From NCBI RefSeq assembly GCF_900107835.1, contig NZ_FNRG01000004.1, forward strand, positions 152,772 to 216,771: a stretch of DNA of 64,000 nucleotides, written 5' to 3'. This document shows positions 43,001 through 52,597 of the stretch, piece by piece. The translations under genes were made by a program, and so were the position numbers. The stretch is from Oribacterium sp. KHPX15 (lineage in GTDB: Bacteria; Bacillota; Clostridia; Lachnospirales; Lachnospiraceae). The first letter of the stretch is position 1. Each line of letters opens with the position of its first letter. Under the pieces are notes generated by a model. It ran no database searches. It worked only from the letters and a program-made list of their open reading frames with translations, and had not been told where the DNA came from.

Positions 43001-43855
43001 ATGGAAACTCATGCAAGCAGCGGCCTTCCTGTCGGGACCAGAAGAGCCATAGCCTATGTGGTACTTGGCATTTTTACATTTCTGTGCCTCATATGGTTTT
43101 ACATACTTCTCATAAACGCAACAAGATCACATGCAGAGATGACCCGTGGTTTCACCATGCTCCCCAGCACTCATATCTTTGAAAACTGGGAAAACCTGGT
43201 AAACGGAACCATACCTATAGCAAAAGGGTTTGTAAACAGCCTTACAGTATCTGTTTGTTCCTCAGTCCTTTGCGTATACTTCTCAGCTATGACAGCCTAC
43301 GCCATCAATACCTACAGATTCAAAGGAAGAGATGCCATAGCAGCATTCATACTGGCCATCATGATGATCCCGGGACAGGTTACAGTCCTTGGCTTCATCC
43401 AGCTCATCAATAATATGAAGCTCGATGATACCATTATCCCGCTCATCATCCCTTCCATAGCTTCACCGGTTACTTATTTCTATTTCAGACAGTACATGGC
43501 AAGCAACCTTCCCATGTCACTGGTCGAGGCGGCAAGAATCGATGGTTCCGGAGAATTCAGAACCTTCAACACCATCATCATGCCTCTCCTGAAGCCGGCA
43601 ATCAGTGTTCAGGTTATCTTCAGTTTTGTGGGCAGCTGGAACAACTACTTTACACCGGCCCTCATTCTTCACACCGATTCCAAAAAGACACTTCCGGTTC
43701 TTATCGCACAATTACGAGGTGCCGACTGGCTCAGATTCGATATGGGACAGGTTTATATCATGATAGCTGCCTCCATTTTCCCGGTAATCGTAATATATCT
43801 TTTCTTATCTAAATATATCGTAGGCGGTATCACTTCAGGTGCCGTTAAGGGATAA
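43001..43855 (+). CDS. Sugar ABC transporter permease (MsmG/MalG type)
   Basis: 284 residues, six TM helices, EAA loop EAARIDGSGEFRTFNTIIMPLL near residue 180. The last residues (FLSKYIVGGITSGAVKG) are the standard MalG-type C-terminus that contacts the ATPase. CGGAG precedes the ATG. Completes the membrane part of the importer; an MsmK-like ATPase must be supplied from elsewhere. Confidence 0.94.
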   Translation: METHASSGLPVGTRRAIAYVVLGIFTFLCLIWFYILLINATRSHAEMTRGFTMLPSTHIFENWENLVNGTIPIAKGFVNSLTVSVCSSVLCVYFSAMTAYAINTYRFKGRDAIAAFILAIMMIPGQVTVLGFIQLINNMKLDDTIIPLIIPSIASPVTYFYFRQYMASNLPMSLVEAARIDGSGEFRTFNTIIMPLLKPAISVQVIFSFVGSWNNYFTPALILHTDSKKTLPVLIAQLRGADWLRFDMGQVYIMIAASIFPVIVIYLFLSKYIVGGITSGAVKG

Positions 43856-43869
43856 TGTAAAAACTCTTC

Positions 43870-43918
43870 GGGATCATCTTAGTCCATGATTAACCACAAA
43901 CATGGCTTGGATGATCCC
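43870..43918 (+). other. Intercistronic hairpin
   Basis: GGGATCATC / GATGATCCC outer and CCATG / CATGG inner stems between permease and beta-glucosidase; no T-run. Likely RNA-stabilising or partial terminator. Confidence 0.65.
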
Positions 43919-44029
43919 GTCTTATAAAAACACATACTACACAATAAACAGAAACCGATCAGCTTTACCCATGACCGGGATGATTCCGTTTCTAATAATA
44001 TATTGTTGAATATTGCAAAGGATGAAACT

Positions 44030-46033
44030 ATGACTAAAGAACAGATAGAAGAGCTCGTTCAGAAGATGACTCTGGACGAAAAGATCGGCATGCTTCACGG
44101 AAGCGGATTCTTTCACAATGACGGAGTTGAGCGTTTTGGTGTCCCTCCGCTCATCACCTCCGACGGTCCCATGGGCGTAAGAGGAGAGTTTTATGACAGC
44201 AAATGGATATCCCTCAACTACCAGGATGATCTCGTGACCTACCTTCCCTGCAACAGTGCACTCGCCAGCACCTTCAACAGGGCCCTTGCTCATGATGAGG
44301 GTAATGTTCTCGGCGCGGAGGCCCGTGGCAGAGGAAAAGATGTAATCCTTGCTCCGGGAATAAATCTCAAAAGAAGCCCTCTTTGCGGAAGAAACTTCGA
44401 GTACTTCAGCGAAGATGGATACCTCACCTCAGAGCTTGCCATCGAGTTCGTAAAGGGTGTTCAGGAAAATGATGTAGCTGCCTGCGTTAAGCATTTCGCT
44501 TTAAACAACCAGGAAACCGAAAGAATGGGTGTGGACTCCGATATAGACGAGGAAATCTTCAGAGACACTTATCTCGAGGTTTTCAGAAGAGTCCTGCTCG
44601 AAGGCGGCGCCGGCTCCGTAATGGGCGCCTACAACCGTGTTTACGGTGACTACTGCTGCGAAAACAAGTTCCTTCTTGACACAATCCTCCGTGAAGAGTG
44701 GAACTATGACGGTGTTGTGATCTCCGATTGGGGCGGGGTCCACGACACCGAAAAAGCAGCCACCGCAGGCTGTGACCTGGAAATGTCCGTAACAGACAAC
44801 TTCGACGAATACTGCTTCGCCGAGCCTCTCAAAAAGATGGTTCAGGAAAAGAAGATAGACGAGAGTGTTATAGATAAGAAGGTTTTCCGACTCCTTCTTC
44901 TCATGGATAAGCTCCATATGCTTTCCGGAAAGAGACAAAAAGGTTCCTACAACACAGATGAGCACCATAAAACCGCAGCAAAGATCGCAGCAGAGTCTCT
45001 GGTGCTCCTCAAAAACGAAAGCCACGTCCTTCCTCTGGATCCGGAAAAACAGCGACGCATCCTCGTTGTAGGTGATAATGCCATAAGGCAGCACAGCCTC
45101 GGCGGTGGAAGCGCAGAGATAAAAGCACTTTATGAAATAAATCCTCTCCTTGGTCTCAGGGAACTCCTGGGCGGAAACACAAAGATCGACTATCTGTCAG
45201 GCTACGACGCAGACATTGCTCCCGACAGCACCGAAATCAACTGGCAGGAAAACAGTCTCGAAAAAGTAGATGTGGAGAGCAATGACCAGCTCAAAAAAGT
45301 CTCCGAGGAAAAGAGAGAAGAGGTACTCAAAGCATTAAGAGAGAACAACTATGACAGCGTCATCTACGTAGGCGGTCTCAACCATGTACTTGACAGAGAA
45401 GGCTTTGACAAACCCGACATGAAGCTTCCCTACGGACAGGATGAACTTATCAATTCCATCCTTGAACTAAGAAAAGACGCGGTCATCGTCCTCATCAGCG
45501 GAAGCTCAGTAGACATGAGCTCCTGGATAGACAAGGCAGACACCGTTCTCTGGTCCTACTACAACGGATGCGAAGGCGGAAGAGCCCTTGCCCGCACCAT
45601 CTTCGGAGACATTAACCCGTCAGGAAAACTCCCGGAAACCTTTTACCTTGATCTCAAGGACTGCTCCGCTTTCAGCGTAGGAGACTTCGGCCGCAAAGAT
45701 ACCGTACATTATAAGGAAGGCTACGAAATCGGCTACAAGTACACCGACAAGCACAACATCCCTGTACTGTTCCCCTTCGGCCACGGACTTTCCTACACAA
45801 CTTTCTCCCATAACAATGAAAAGCTCGAAGGCAGCACCTTAACCCTCACCGTAACCAACACCGGCAGCAGAGAAGGCGCCGAAACCATCCTGATCTTCGG
45901 TGACAACAAAAAAGCCCAGGTGAGAGAACTCATCGCCTTCGAAAAACTCCAGCTGCAACCGGGCGAAAGCAAAGAGATCAGTTTTTCAGTTCCCTTAACC
46001 CACGAAAACGCAGGCACAAAGAGAACACACTAA
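44030..46033 (+). CDS. Beta-glucosidase (GH3)
   Basis: 667 residues. N-terminal GH3 barrel with LTSDGPMGVR-like loop, APGINLKRSPLCGRNFEYFSEDGY, KHFALNNQE and the nucleophile Asp in VVISDWGG (residue ~233). A GH3 C-terminal domain follows with GGSAEIKA and an LPFGHGLSYTTF-type segment, then a shortened fibronectin-like end. No signal peptide, so it hydrolyses imported cellobiose/cellodextrins in the cytoplasm. AAAGGATG precedes the ATG at 44030; a 27-nt longer start is less likely. Gives glucose in parallel to the phosphorylase. Confidence 0.94.
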   Translation: MTKEQIEELVQKMTLDEKIGMLHGSGFFHNDGVERFGVPPLITSDGPMGVRGEFYDSKWISLNYQDDLVTYLPCNSALASTFNRALAHDEGNVLGAEARGRGKDVILAPGINLKRSPLCGRNFEYFSEDGYLTSELAIEFVKGVQENDVAACVKHFALNNQETERMGVDSDIDEEIFRDTYLEVFRRVLLEGGAGSVMGAYNRVYGDYCCENKFLLDTILREEWNYDGVVISDWGGVHDTEKAATAGCDLEMSVTDNFDEYCFAEPLKKMVQEKKIDESVIDKKVFRLLLLMDKLHMLSGKRQKGSYNTDEHHKTAAKIAAESLVLLKNESHVLPLDPEKQRRILVVGDNAIRQHSLGGGSAEIKALYEINPLLGLRELLGGNTKIDYLSGYDADIAPDSTEINWQENSLEKVDVESNDQLKKVSEEKREEVLKALRENNYDSVIYVGGLNHVLDREGFDKPDMKLPYGQDELINSILELRKDAVIVLISGSSVDMSSWIDKADTVLWSYYNGCEGGRALARTIFGDINPSGKLPETFYLDLKDCSAFSVGDFGRKDTVHYKEGYEIGYKYTDKHNIPVLFPFGHGLSYTTFSHNNEKLEGSTLTLTVTNTGSREGAETILIFGDNKKAQVRELIAFEKLQLQPGESKEISFSVPLTHENAGTKRTH

Positions 46034-46054
46034 TTACATTTCAGCCACAACGTA

Positions 46055-46092
46055 AGCAGGGCGTAGCCGGAGGGCATCCGGCTACGCCCTGC
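46055..46092 (+). terminator. Strong GC-rich hairpin after the beta-glucosidase operon
   Basis: GCAGGGCGTAGCCGGA / TCCGGCTACGCCCTGC, 16 bp, perfect, loop GGGCA. No T-tract follows, so it may end the operon inefficiently or protect its 3' end. Confidence 0.6.
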
Positions 46093-46236
46093 GCCCCATT
46101 TAGTTAAATCTCTCTAAACTTTCCCGCCCGTCTTGAAAAAAAAAGAGGTTAGTGATAGAATTTCATGGTTATAGCCGAAAGTAGAGTTAAAAGTGTGTGA
46201 TTATAAACCTGCACACGGTTATTAAGGAGTATATAG

Positions 46237-48873
46237 ATGAGTTTATTTGAGAAGGTTTTCGGTACCCACTCTGAACGCGAGCTTAAGAGAATTGAGCCAA
46301 TCGTTAATAAAATACTTTCATATGACGAGCAGATGACTGCCATGTCAGATGAAGAACTGAAAGCACAGACAGCAAAATTCAAAGAGCGCCTTGCCAACGG
46401 AGAAACATTGGATGACATCCTCCCGGAAGCATTTGCCACTGTCCGTGAGGCCGGAAAACGTGTAAACGGCATGAAGCATTTCCCGGTACAGCTTATCGGT
46501 GGAGTAGTACTTCATCAGGGCCGTATCGCAGAGATGAGAACAGGTGAAGGTAAAACCCTTGTTTCCACAGCACCTGCATACTTAAACGCACTTGAAGGAA
46601 AGGGCGTTCATATCGTAACCGTCAATGACTACCTCGCTAAGCGTGACTCTGAGTGGATGGGACGTATCCATGAGTTTCTTGGACTCAAGGTTGGTGTTGT
46701 CCTCAATTCCATGACAACAGAGCAGCGTCAGCAGGCTTACAACTGTGACATTACATATGTTACCAACAACGAGCTCGGTTTCGACTACCTTCGTGACAAC
46801 ATGGCAGTATATAAGAACCAGCAGGTTCTTCGTGGCCTCCACTACTGCATCATCGACGAGGTCGACTCCGTTCTTATCGATGAAGCACGTACACCTCTTA
46901 TCATTTCCGGCCAGTCCGGCAAGTCCACAAAGCTCTATGAGGTTTGCGATATACTTGCAAAACAGCTTCAGAGAGGTGAAGAATCAGCCGAGTTCAATAA
47001 ACTCGATGCCATCCTCGGAGAAGAGATCGAAGAAACCGGTGACTTTATCGTTAACGAAAAAGAGAAGACTGTAAACCTCACTCAGGAAGGTGTTCGCAAA
47101 GTAGAGCAGTTCTTCCATATAAAGAATCTTGCAGATCCCGAGAACCTGGAGATCCAGCATTGTGTTATCCTTGCACTTCGTGCCAACAATCTTATGCACC
47201 GTGATAAGGACTACGTTGTAAAGGAAGACGAGATTCTCATCGTAGACGAGTTTACCGGACGTATCATGCCGGGTCGTCGTTACAGCGATGGTCTCCACCA
47301 GGCAATAGAAGCAAAAGAGCATGTTAAGGTAAAGCGTGAGTCCAAGACCCTCGCAACTATCACCTTCCAGAACTTCTTCAATAAGTTTGACAAGAAGGCC
47401 GGAATGACAGGTACTGCCCAGACCGAGGAAAAAGAGTTCCGTAACATCTATTACATGGATGTTATCTGTATCCCTACAAACCGTCCCGTACAGCGTGTAG
47501 ACCTTGATGATGCGGTTTATAAGACAAAGAGAGAAAAATTCCAGGCTGTAGTTGATGAAGCAGTAAGAATCCACGAGACAGGCGCTCCTGTACTTATCGG
47601 AACCATCAACATCGACACCTCAGAGCTCCTTAGCGGAATGCTTAAGAGACGCGGCATCAAGCACAATGTCCTGAACGCAAAGTTCCATGAAATGGAAGCT
47701 GCTATCGTAGCAGACGCAGGTCAGCACGGCGCCGTAACCATCGCAACCAACATGGCAGGTCGTGGTACCGATATCAAGTTGGATCCGGAGTCACTTGCTG
47801 CAGGCGGTCTTCATATCCTCGGAACAGAACGTCATGAATCAAGACGTATCGACAACCAGCTTCGTGGACGTGCCGGAAGACAGGGAGACCCGGGACAGTC
47901 TCAGTTCTTCATCTCACTTGAGGATGATCTCATGAGACTCTTCGGTTCAGACCGTCTTATGGGCATGTTTGAAGCTTTAGGTGTACCCGAAGGCGAACAG
48001 ATTCATCACAAGATGCTTTCCAATGCCATCGAAAAGGCACAGCAGAAGATAGAGCTTAACAACTATGGCATCCGTGAAAACCTTCTTAAGTACGACGAAG
48101 TAAACAACGAACAGAGAGATGTTATCTATGATGAGCGTTCAAAGGTTCTCAACGGAGACAACCTTCGTCCTCTTATCATCAGCTTTATACAGGAAATCAT
48201 CGAGAACTACGTTGATGCCAATGTTGCAGAAGATTCCACTGCAAAGGATTGGGATCTCAGCGGCCTTAACGATACTCTGATGACCATTATTCCTCTGCCA
48301 AAGCTTAAACTTACAGAAGAACAGTTCAATACCATGACCAAGAACGAGTTTAAGCAGCTCCTCAAAGAGGAAGCAATCAAGCTTTATGAGCAGAAGGAAG
48401 CTGATTTCCCTAATCCAGAGCAGGTTCGTGAGATCGAAAGAGTCATCCTTTTAAGAGTCATCGACCAGAAGTGGATGAACCATATCGATGATATGGATCT
48501 CATGCGTGACGGTATCGGTCTCCAGGCTTACGGACAGAAGGATCCCCTTGTAGAGTACAAGATTCAGGGCTTCTCAATGTTTGAGGAGATGACCACAGCC
48601 ATTAAGGAAGATACCATTCGCATACTTTACCACATCAAGGTTGAGCAGAAGGTAGAGCGTGAGCAGGTTGCTCAGGTAACCGGTACAAACCGTGATGACA
48701 GTGTAGCCGCAGCTCCCAAAAAGCGTGAGGTTCGTAAGGTATATCCAAATGACCCGTGTCCATGCGGTTCAGGAAAGAAATATAAGCAGTGCCATGGACG
48801 CAACGAGTATTTAAAGGCAATGAATCCTCAGAACGGCGCAAACCCGGCACCCGGCGATAAACCGGAGAACTGA
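46237..48873 (+). CDS. secA: Preprotein translocase ATPase SecA
   Basis: Motor that pushes unfolded preproteins through SecYEG. 878 residues: Walker [10 protein letters not shown] (near residue 100), DEAD-like motif [17 protein letters not shown], helicase [14 protein letters not shown] and [15 protein letters not shown], and a C-terminal zinc motif ([14 protein letters not shown]) that binds SecB-like partners or membranes. Length and domain order are normal. AAGGAG precedes the ATG. Confidence 0.98.
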   Translation: MSLFEKVFGTHSERELKRIEPIVNKILSYDEQMTAMSDEELKAQTAKFKERLANGETLDDILPEAFATVREAGKRVNGMKHFPVQLIGGVVLHQGRIAEMRTGEGKTLVSTAPAYLNALEGKGVHIVTVNDYLAKRDSEWMGRIHEFLGLKVGVVLNSMTTEQRQQAYNCDITYVTNNELGFDYLRDNMAVYKNQQVLRGLHYCIIDEVDSVLIDEARTPLIISGQSGKSTKLYEVCDILAKQLQRGEESAEFNKLDAILGEEIEETGDFIVNEKEKTVNLTQEGVRKVEQFFHIKNLADPENLEIQHCVILALRANNLMHRDKDYVVKEDEILIVDEFTGRIMPGRRYSDGLHQAIEAKEHVKVKRESKTLATITFQNFFNKFDKKAGMTGTAQTEEKEFRNIYYMDVICIPTNRPVQRVDLDDAVYKTKREKFQAVVDEAVRIHETGAPVLIGTINIDTSELLSGMLKRRGIKHNVLNAKFHEMEAAIVADAGQHGAVTIATNMAGRGTDIKLDPESLAAGGLHILGTERHESRRIDNQLRGRAGRQGDPGQSQFFISLEDDLMRLFGSDRLMGMFEALGVPEGEQIHHKMLSNAIEKAQQKIELNNYGIRENLLKYDEVNNEQRDVIYDERSKVLNGDNLRPLIISFIQEIIENYVDANVAEDSTAKDWDLSGLNDTLMTIIPLPKLKLTEEQFNTMTKNEFKQLLKEEAIKLYEQKEADFPNPEQVREIERVILLRVIDQKWMNHIDDMDLMRDGIGLQAYGQKDPLVEYKIQGFSMFEEMTTAIKEDTIRILYHIKVEQKVEREQVAQVTGTNRDDSVAAAPKKREVRKVYPNDPCPCGSGKKYKQCHGRNEYLKAMNPQNGANPAPGDKPEN

Positions 48874-48905
48874 AACAATTCGGTACTTTAACCCGCACCG
48901 TGACC

Positions 48906-48937
48906 ATGCCGCGAAAAGATACTTTCGCGGCATTTTT
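48906..48937 (+). terminator. Intrinsic terminator of secA
   Basis: ATGCCGCGAAA / TTTCGCGGCAT with T6. Confidence 0.9.
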
Positions 48938-48959
48938 TCATAAGTTTCTGAATAGAAAC

Positions 48960-48986
48960 ATTACAGTCTCCCAAAAAGACTGTAAT
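48960..48986 (+). other. Hairpin in prfB leader
   Basis: Perfect 10-bp stem ATTACAGTCT / AGACTGTAAT, 7-nt loop, 44 nt before the prfB start and without a T-run. Possible leader structure. Confidence 0.5.
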
Positions 48987-49029
48987 ATAGTCCTCACCTA
49001 TCAAACGTTTATAAATAAAAGGAATTACT

Positions 49030-50169
49030 ATGATCGTAGAGTTAGAGCAATACAAATTTGAACTTAATGGCAAAGAACAGTCACTGAAGGATCTCGGCGC
49101 TTCTCTTGACCTTGACAATAAACAGAAAAGAATCGTTGAGCTTGACCGAATGATGGAAGAGCCTGATTTTTGGGCAAATCCCGAAACTGCAAACCAGTAT
49201 TCAACAGAAGCGCGTCGTCTCAAGGATGACGTAAAGGCCTACGAAGATCTCACACAGGCATACGAGGATATCGGAGCACTTATCGAGATGGCAGAAGAGG
49301 AAGATGATCAGGAAAGCGTTGCCGAAGTCAAGGAAATGCTTGATGAGTTCACAGAGAAGCTTGATGCCATGTCCACAAGACTTCTTCTTTCAGGTGAATA
49401 TGACACAATGAACGCAATCCTTCGTCTCAATGCAGGAGCCGGTGGAACAGAGTCCAATGACTGGGCTGGAATGCTTTACCGTATGTACACACGTTGGGCA
49501 GAGCGCCATGGCTTCACCTACAAGATTCTTGATTACCTTGAGGGAGATGAAGCAGGCATCAAGTCAGCTACCATCGAGATCGACGGTCAGTACGCCTACG
49601 GATATCTCCGTTCAGAGGCAGGCATTCACAGACTTGTACGTATTTCACCGTTTAATGCCCAGGGCAAGAGACAGACATCCTTCGTATCCTGCGATATCAT
49701 GCCGGATATCGAAACAGACATAGACATCGAAGTTCGTCCCGAGGACATTAAGATGGAAGTATTCCGTTCATCCGGTGCCGGCGGACAGCACATCAACAAG
49801 ACCTCATCCGCTGTACGTCTCATCCATATCCCTACAGGTATCGTAGTAGCCTGCCAGGAAGAAAGATCCCAGGTACAGAACCGTGCCAAGGCTATGCAGA
49901 TGCTGAAGGCAAGACTTTATCTCAAGGAAAAGGCCGAGCAGGAAGAGATGATCGCCGGAATCAGAGGAGAAGTTAAGGATAACGGCTGGGGTTCCCAGAT
50001 TCGTTCTTACGTTCTTCAGCCATATCGCATGGTTAAGGATCTTCGTTCAGGCGAACAGTCTTCCAATACAGACGCTGTTCTTGACGGAGATATCGACCGC
50101 TTTATCACTGCATACCTTAAATGGATGCAGCTTGGCTGTCCCGACCGCAGAATCCAGGGAGACGACTAA
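49030..50169 (+). CDS. prfB: Peptide chain release factor 2
   Basis: Recognises UAA/UGA stops and triggers peptide release. 379 residues. The anticodon-like tripeptide SPF is in RISPFNAQGKRQTSF and the catalytic GGQ in GAGGQHINK. The gene is a single continuous frame: at the usual +1 frameshift position (49105-49113) the codons read CTT GAC CTT, with no in-frame TGA and no preceding SD-like purine run. So RF2 autoregulation by frameshifting is lost here. AAAGGAA precedes the ATG. Follows secA, a common Firmicute order. Confidence 0.97.
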   Translation: MIVELEQYKFELNGKEQSLKDLGASLDLDNKQKRIVELDRMMEEPDFWANPETANQYSTEARRLKDDVKAYEDLTQAYEDIGALIEMAEEEDDQESVAEVKEMLDEFTEKLDAMSTRLLLSGEYDTMNAILRLNAGAGGTESNDWAGMLYRMYTRWAERHGFTYKILDYLEGDEAGIKSATIEIDGQYAYGYLRSEAGIHRLVRISPFNAQGKRQTSFVSCDIMPDIETDIDIEVRPEDIKMEVFRSSGAGGQHINKTSSAVRLIHIPTGIVVACQEERSQVQNRAKAMQMLKARLYLKEKAEQEEMIAGIRGEVKDNGWGSQIRSYVLQPYRMVKDLRSGEQSSNTDAVLDGDIDRFITAYLKWMQLGCPDRRIQGDD

Positions 50170-50290
50170 TTTAGTACTCACCTTCATATCTCCACTATAC
50201 AGACATGGGGGCGAGTTTATCCGGCTCTGTAAGGATTATGTCTTCATCCGGATTTGGTGCTGTTAATGTTTTTTATTTGGAGGCTTTCTA

Positions 50291-50746
50291 ATGAATAACG
50301 AGTCCGATTATTTTGTTGTTCGGACAAAAGCATTACCGACAGTTTTAAAGAAAGTTGTTGAAGTAAAGAGTATCCTTGAAAACGAAAAGGGGGTCTCCAT
50401 TGCGGAAGCAACCGAAAAAGCAGGCATTTCCCGCAGTTCCTTTTATAAATATAAAGAGGATATCTTCCCCTTTTATGACAGCTCAAAGGGAAAGACGGTA
50501 ACTCTGGTTATGCAAATGCATGATGAGCTTGGTTTCCTGTCAAAAATATGCTCAAAGATTTCCGAATACAGAGCCAACATACTTACCATACACCAGTCCA
50601 TCCCGGTAAATTCCATTGCGACTCTTACTGTATCCATCGAAGTCCGGGAAGACACTTCCGATGTCAATGCCATGATTCAGGATATCGAGTCCTGGCCTAA
50701 CATACAATATGTGAAGATCATTGCACAGGAACAGTCTACGGTTTAA
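50291..50746 (+). CDS. pheB: ACT-domain protein (PheB/UPF0735 family)
   Basis: 151 residues. The N-terminal half resembles a helix-turn-helix (VSIAEATEKAGISRSSFYKYKEDIFPF) and the C-terminal half is an ACT domain (VTLVMQMHDELGFLSKICSKISEYRANILTI), the regulatory amino-acid-binding fold. The family is named after B. subtilis PheB and usually sits before homoserine dehydrogenase, as here. Likely regulatory rather than a chorismate mutase; the exact role is not established. A TTTGGAGG site precedes the ATG. Confidence 0.9.
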   Translation: MNNESDYFVVRTKALPTVLKKVVEVKSILENEKGVSIAEATEKAGISRSSFYKYKEDIFPFYDSSKGKTVTLVMQMHDELGFLSKICSKISEYRANILTIHQSIPVNSIATLTVSIEVREDTSDVNAMIQDIESWPNIQYVKIIAQEQSTV

Positions 50747-50902
50747 CTATACCTGTCTGTCGCAAGGACAGCATATCTCTTATAACAAAGTATTATAGAG
50801 AATCCGTCATAATTAAAGATTTCCCGGAACAAATCCCCGTCAAGAGGCTGTTCAAAATGGTATAATGGTTCTTATAAATCTTATCATGTAAAGGAGTCCT
50901 TT

Positions 50903-52147
50903 ATGAAAGTTGCGATTATGGGTTATGGAACCATTGGTTCTGGTGTGGCAGAGGTTCTCAGAGTAAATCAGGAAATCCTGAAAAAGAAGATCGGTGAGCC
51001 TGTCGAGTTAAAGTATGTGCTTGATATCCGTGAGTCCATACCTGAAGATAACGATAAGCTCATCAATGACTTTTCCATCATTGAGAATGATGACGAGGTT
51101 GGTCTTGTGGTTGAAACCATGGGCGGCATACATCCGGCTTACGAATTCGTAAAAGCCTGTCTCGAGAAGGGTAAGCATTGTGTAACCTCCAACAAGGCTC
51201 TTGTTGATGCCTGCGGTTCAAAGCTTATAAGCATTGCCAAGGCACATAATTGTAACTTCTATTTCGAAGCCTCTGTAGGCGGAGGAATTCCGGTCATCAG
51301 AACCATACATCACAATTATGCCGGTGAGAATCTCATCGAGATAACCGGTATCATGAACGGAACCACCAACTTCATCCTTACAAACATGCGTGAAAAGGGT
51401 GCTGATTTCGGAGAAACTCTTGAAGAAGCTCAGCGTCTCGGCTATGCAGAGCGTGATCCGTCTTCAGATATAGACGGCTTTGACACCTCACGTAAGACAG
51501 CCATTCTCCTCAGCATGGCATCCGGTAATCGCTGCCGTCATGAGGATATCTACACAGAGGGTATCCGAGATATCTCAAAGCTTGATTTCTCCTATGCTCA
51601 TGAGCTTGGCATGTCCATAAAGCTTCTTGGTTCTGTCCAGCAGGTAGAAGATAAATATTTTGCCTATGTTGTCCCTATGATGATCCCGAAGTCAGACCCT
51701 CTTTTCAGTGTTGACGGTGTATTTAACGGAATCCGCATCGTAGGTAACTGCCTGGGAACCACCATGCTTTACGGAATGGGCGCCGGCAAGCTTCCAACCG
51801 CAAGTGCAGTTGTTTCCGACATAATTGCCGCAGTACGCCATAAAAACGAATTCCAGGGAATCGGCTGGTCCGAAAATATGCTTGAGATAGAGCCCATGGG
51901 TTCCAATGCCTTTTCATATTTTATAAGAGTAGAAGGCACATCCTCTGATATCGAAGCTGACCTCAGAGAGTATTTCCTTAACGAAGATTCCGAGCTTAAG
52001 CATATAGTATTAGATAACCGAACCGATGAGTTTGCACTTCTTACAGATGTTATGTTCGAGGATGACTTCCTGGATAATGTAAAGGCCTTTGAGGCTAAAA
52101 CAGGCCGACGCATATTCCACTTTATCCGTACCGAGAAAGAAACCTAG
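50903..52147 (+). CDS. hom: Homoserine dehydrogenase
   Basis: Reduces aspartate semialdehyde to homoserine for threonine, methionine and isoleucine. 414 residues: NAD(P)-binding MGYGTIGSGVAEVL, ETMGGIHPA, the catalytic region VTSNKALVDACG and FEASVGGGIPVI, EITGIMNGTTNFIL, then DPSSDIDGFDTSRKTAIL, and a C-terminal ACT domain (SYFIRVEGTSSDIEADLREYF) for feedback control by threonine. AAAGGAG precedes the ATG. Downstream tsaE begins 13 nt after the stop. Confidence 0.97.
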   Translation: MKVAIMGYGTIGSGVAEVLRVNQEILKKKIGEPVELKYVLDIRESIPEDNDKLINDFSIIENDDEVGLVVETMGGIHPAYEFVKACLEKGKHCVTSNKALVDACGSKLISIAKAHNCNFYFEASVGGGIPVIRTIHHNYAGENLIEITGIMNGTTNFILTNMREKGADFGETLEEAQRLGYAERDPSSDIDGFDTSRKTAILLSMASGNRCRHEDIYTEGIRDISKLDFSYAHELGMSIKLLGSVQQVEDKYFAYVVPMMIPKSDPLFSVDGVFNGIRIVGNCLGTTMLYGMGAGKLPTASAVVSDIIAAVRHKNEFQGIGWSENMLEIEPMGSNAFSYFIRVEGTSSDIEADLREYFLNEDSELKHIVLDNRTDEFALLTDVMFEDDFLDNVKAFEAKTGRRIFHFIRTEKET

Positions 52148-52160
52148 AAAGAAGCTTAAA

Positions 52161-52574
52161 ATGATTTTTGAAAGTAATTCTGCGGAGGACACCTTCGCAT
52201 TTGGCAAAAAAATGGGTGAAGCTGCAAAACCGGGCGATATCATTTGCCTGGATGGCGACCTTGGCGTCGGCAAAACAGTCTTTACCCAGGGCTTTGCCGA
52301 GGGGTTGGGCATTGACGATTATGTTAATTCGCCCACCTTCACCATAGTAAAGGAATACTACGGCCGTATCCCTCTCTATCATTTTGATGTTTACAGAATC
52401 GGCGACCCCTCCGAAATGGAAGAAATCGGTTATGAAGACTATTTTTACGGGAAGGGTGTCTCCATCATTGAATGGCCGGAGTTGATCGATGAGCTGATTC
52501 CCGAAGAAGCTCACTGGGTTCGCATCAAGAAGGATCTGGATAAAGGATTCGATTACAGAAGAATAGAGTATTGA
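52161..52574 (+). CDS. tsaE: tRNA threonylcarbamoyladenosine biosynthesis ATPase TsaE
   Basis: ATPase that turns over the TsaB-TsaD complex making t6A37 in ANN-decoding tRNAs. 137 residues with Walker A GDLGVGKT, SPTFTIVKEYYG and the conserved YRIGDPSEMEEIGYEDYF and SIIEWPE segments. The ATG at 52161 gives the family length; a longer frame overlaps hom by 59 nt. The ribosome site is weak, which suggests coupling to hom. Starts the tsaE-tsaB-rimI-rnz-tsaD cluster. Confidence 0.96.
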   Translation: MIFESNSAEDTFAFGKKMGEAAKPGDIICLDGDLGVGKTVFTQGFAEGLGIDDYVNSPTFTIVKEYYGRIPLYHFDVYRIGDPSEMEEIGYEDYFYGKGVSIIEWPELIDELIPEEAHWVRIKKDLDKGFDYRRIEY

Positions 52575-52597
52575 TCTATAGAAATGGATAGAAAAAC

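Noticed and set aside
46055..46092. Perfect 16-bp palindrome as a REP-type repeat
   Set aside because: No second copy is seen in the window; a transcript-end hairpin is the simpler reading.
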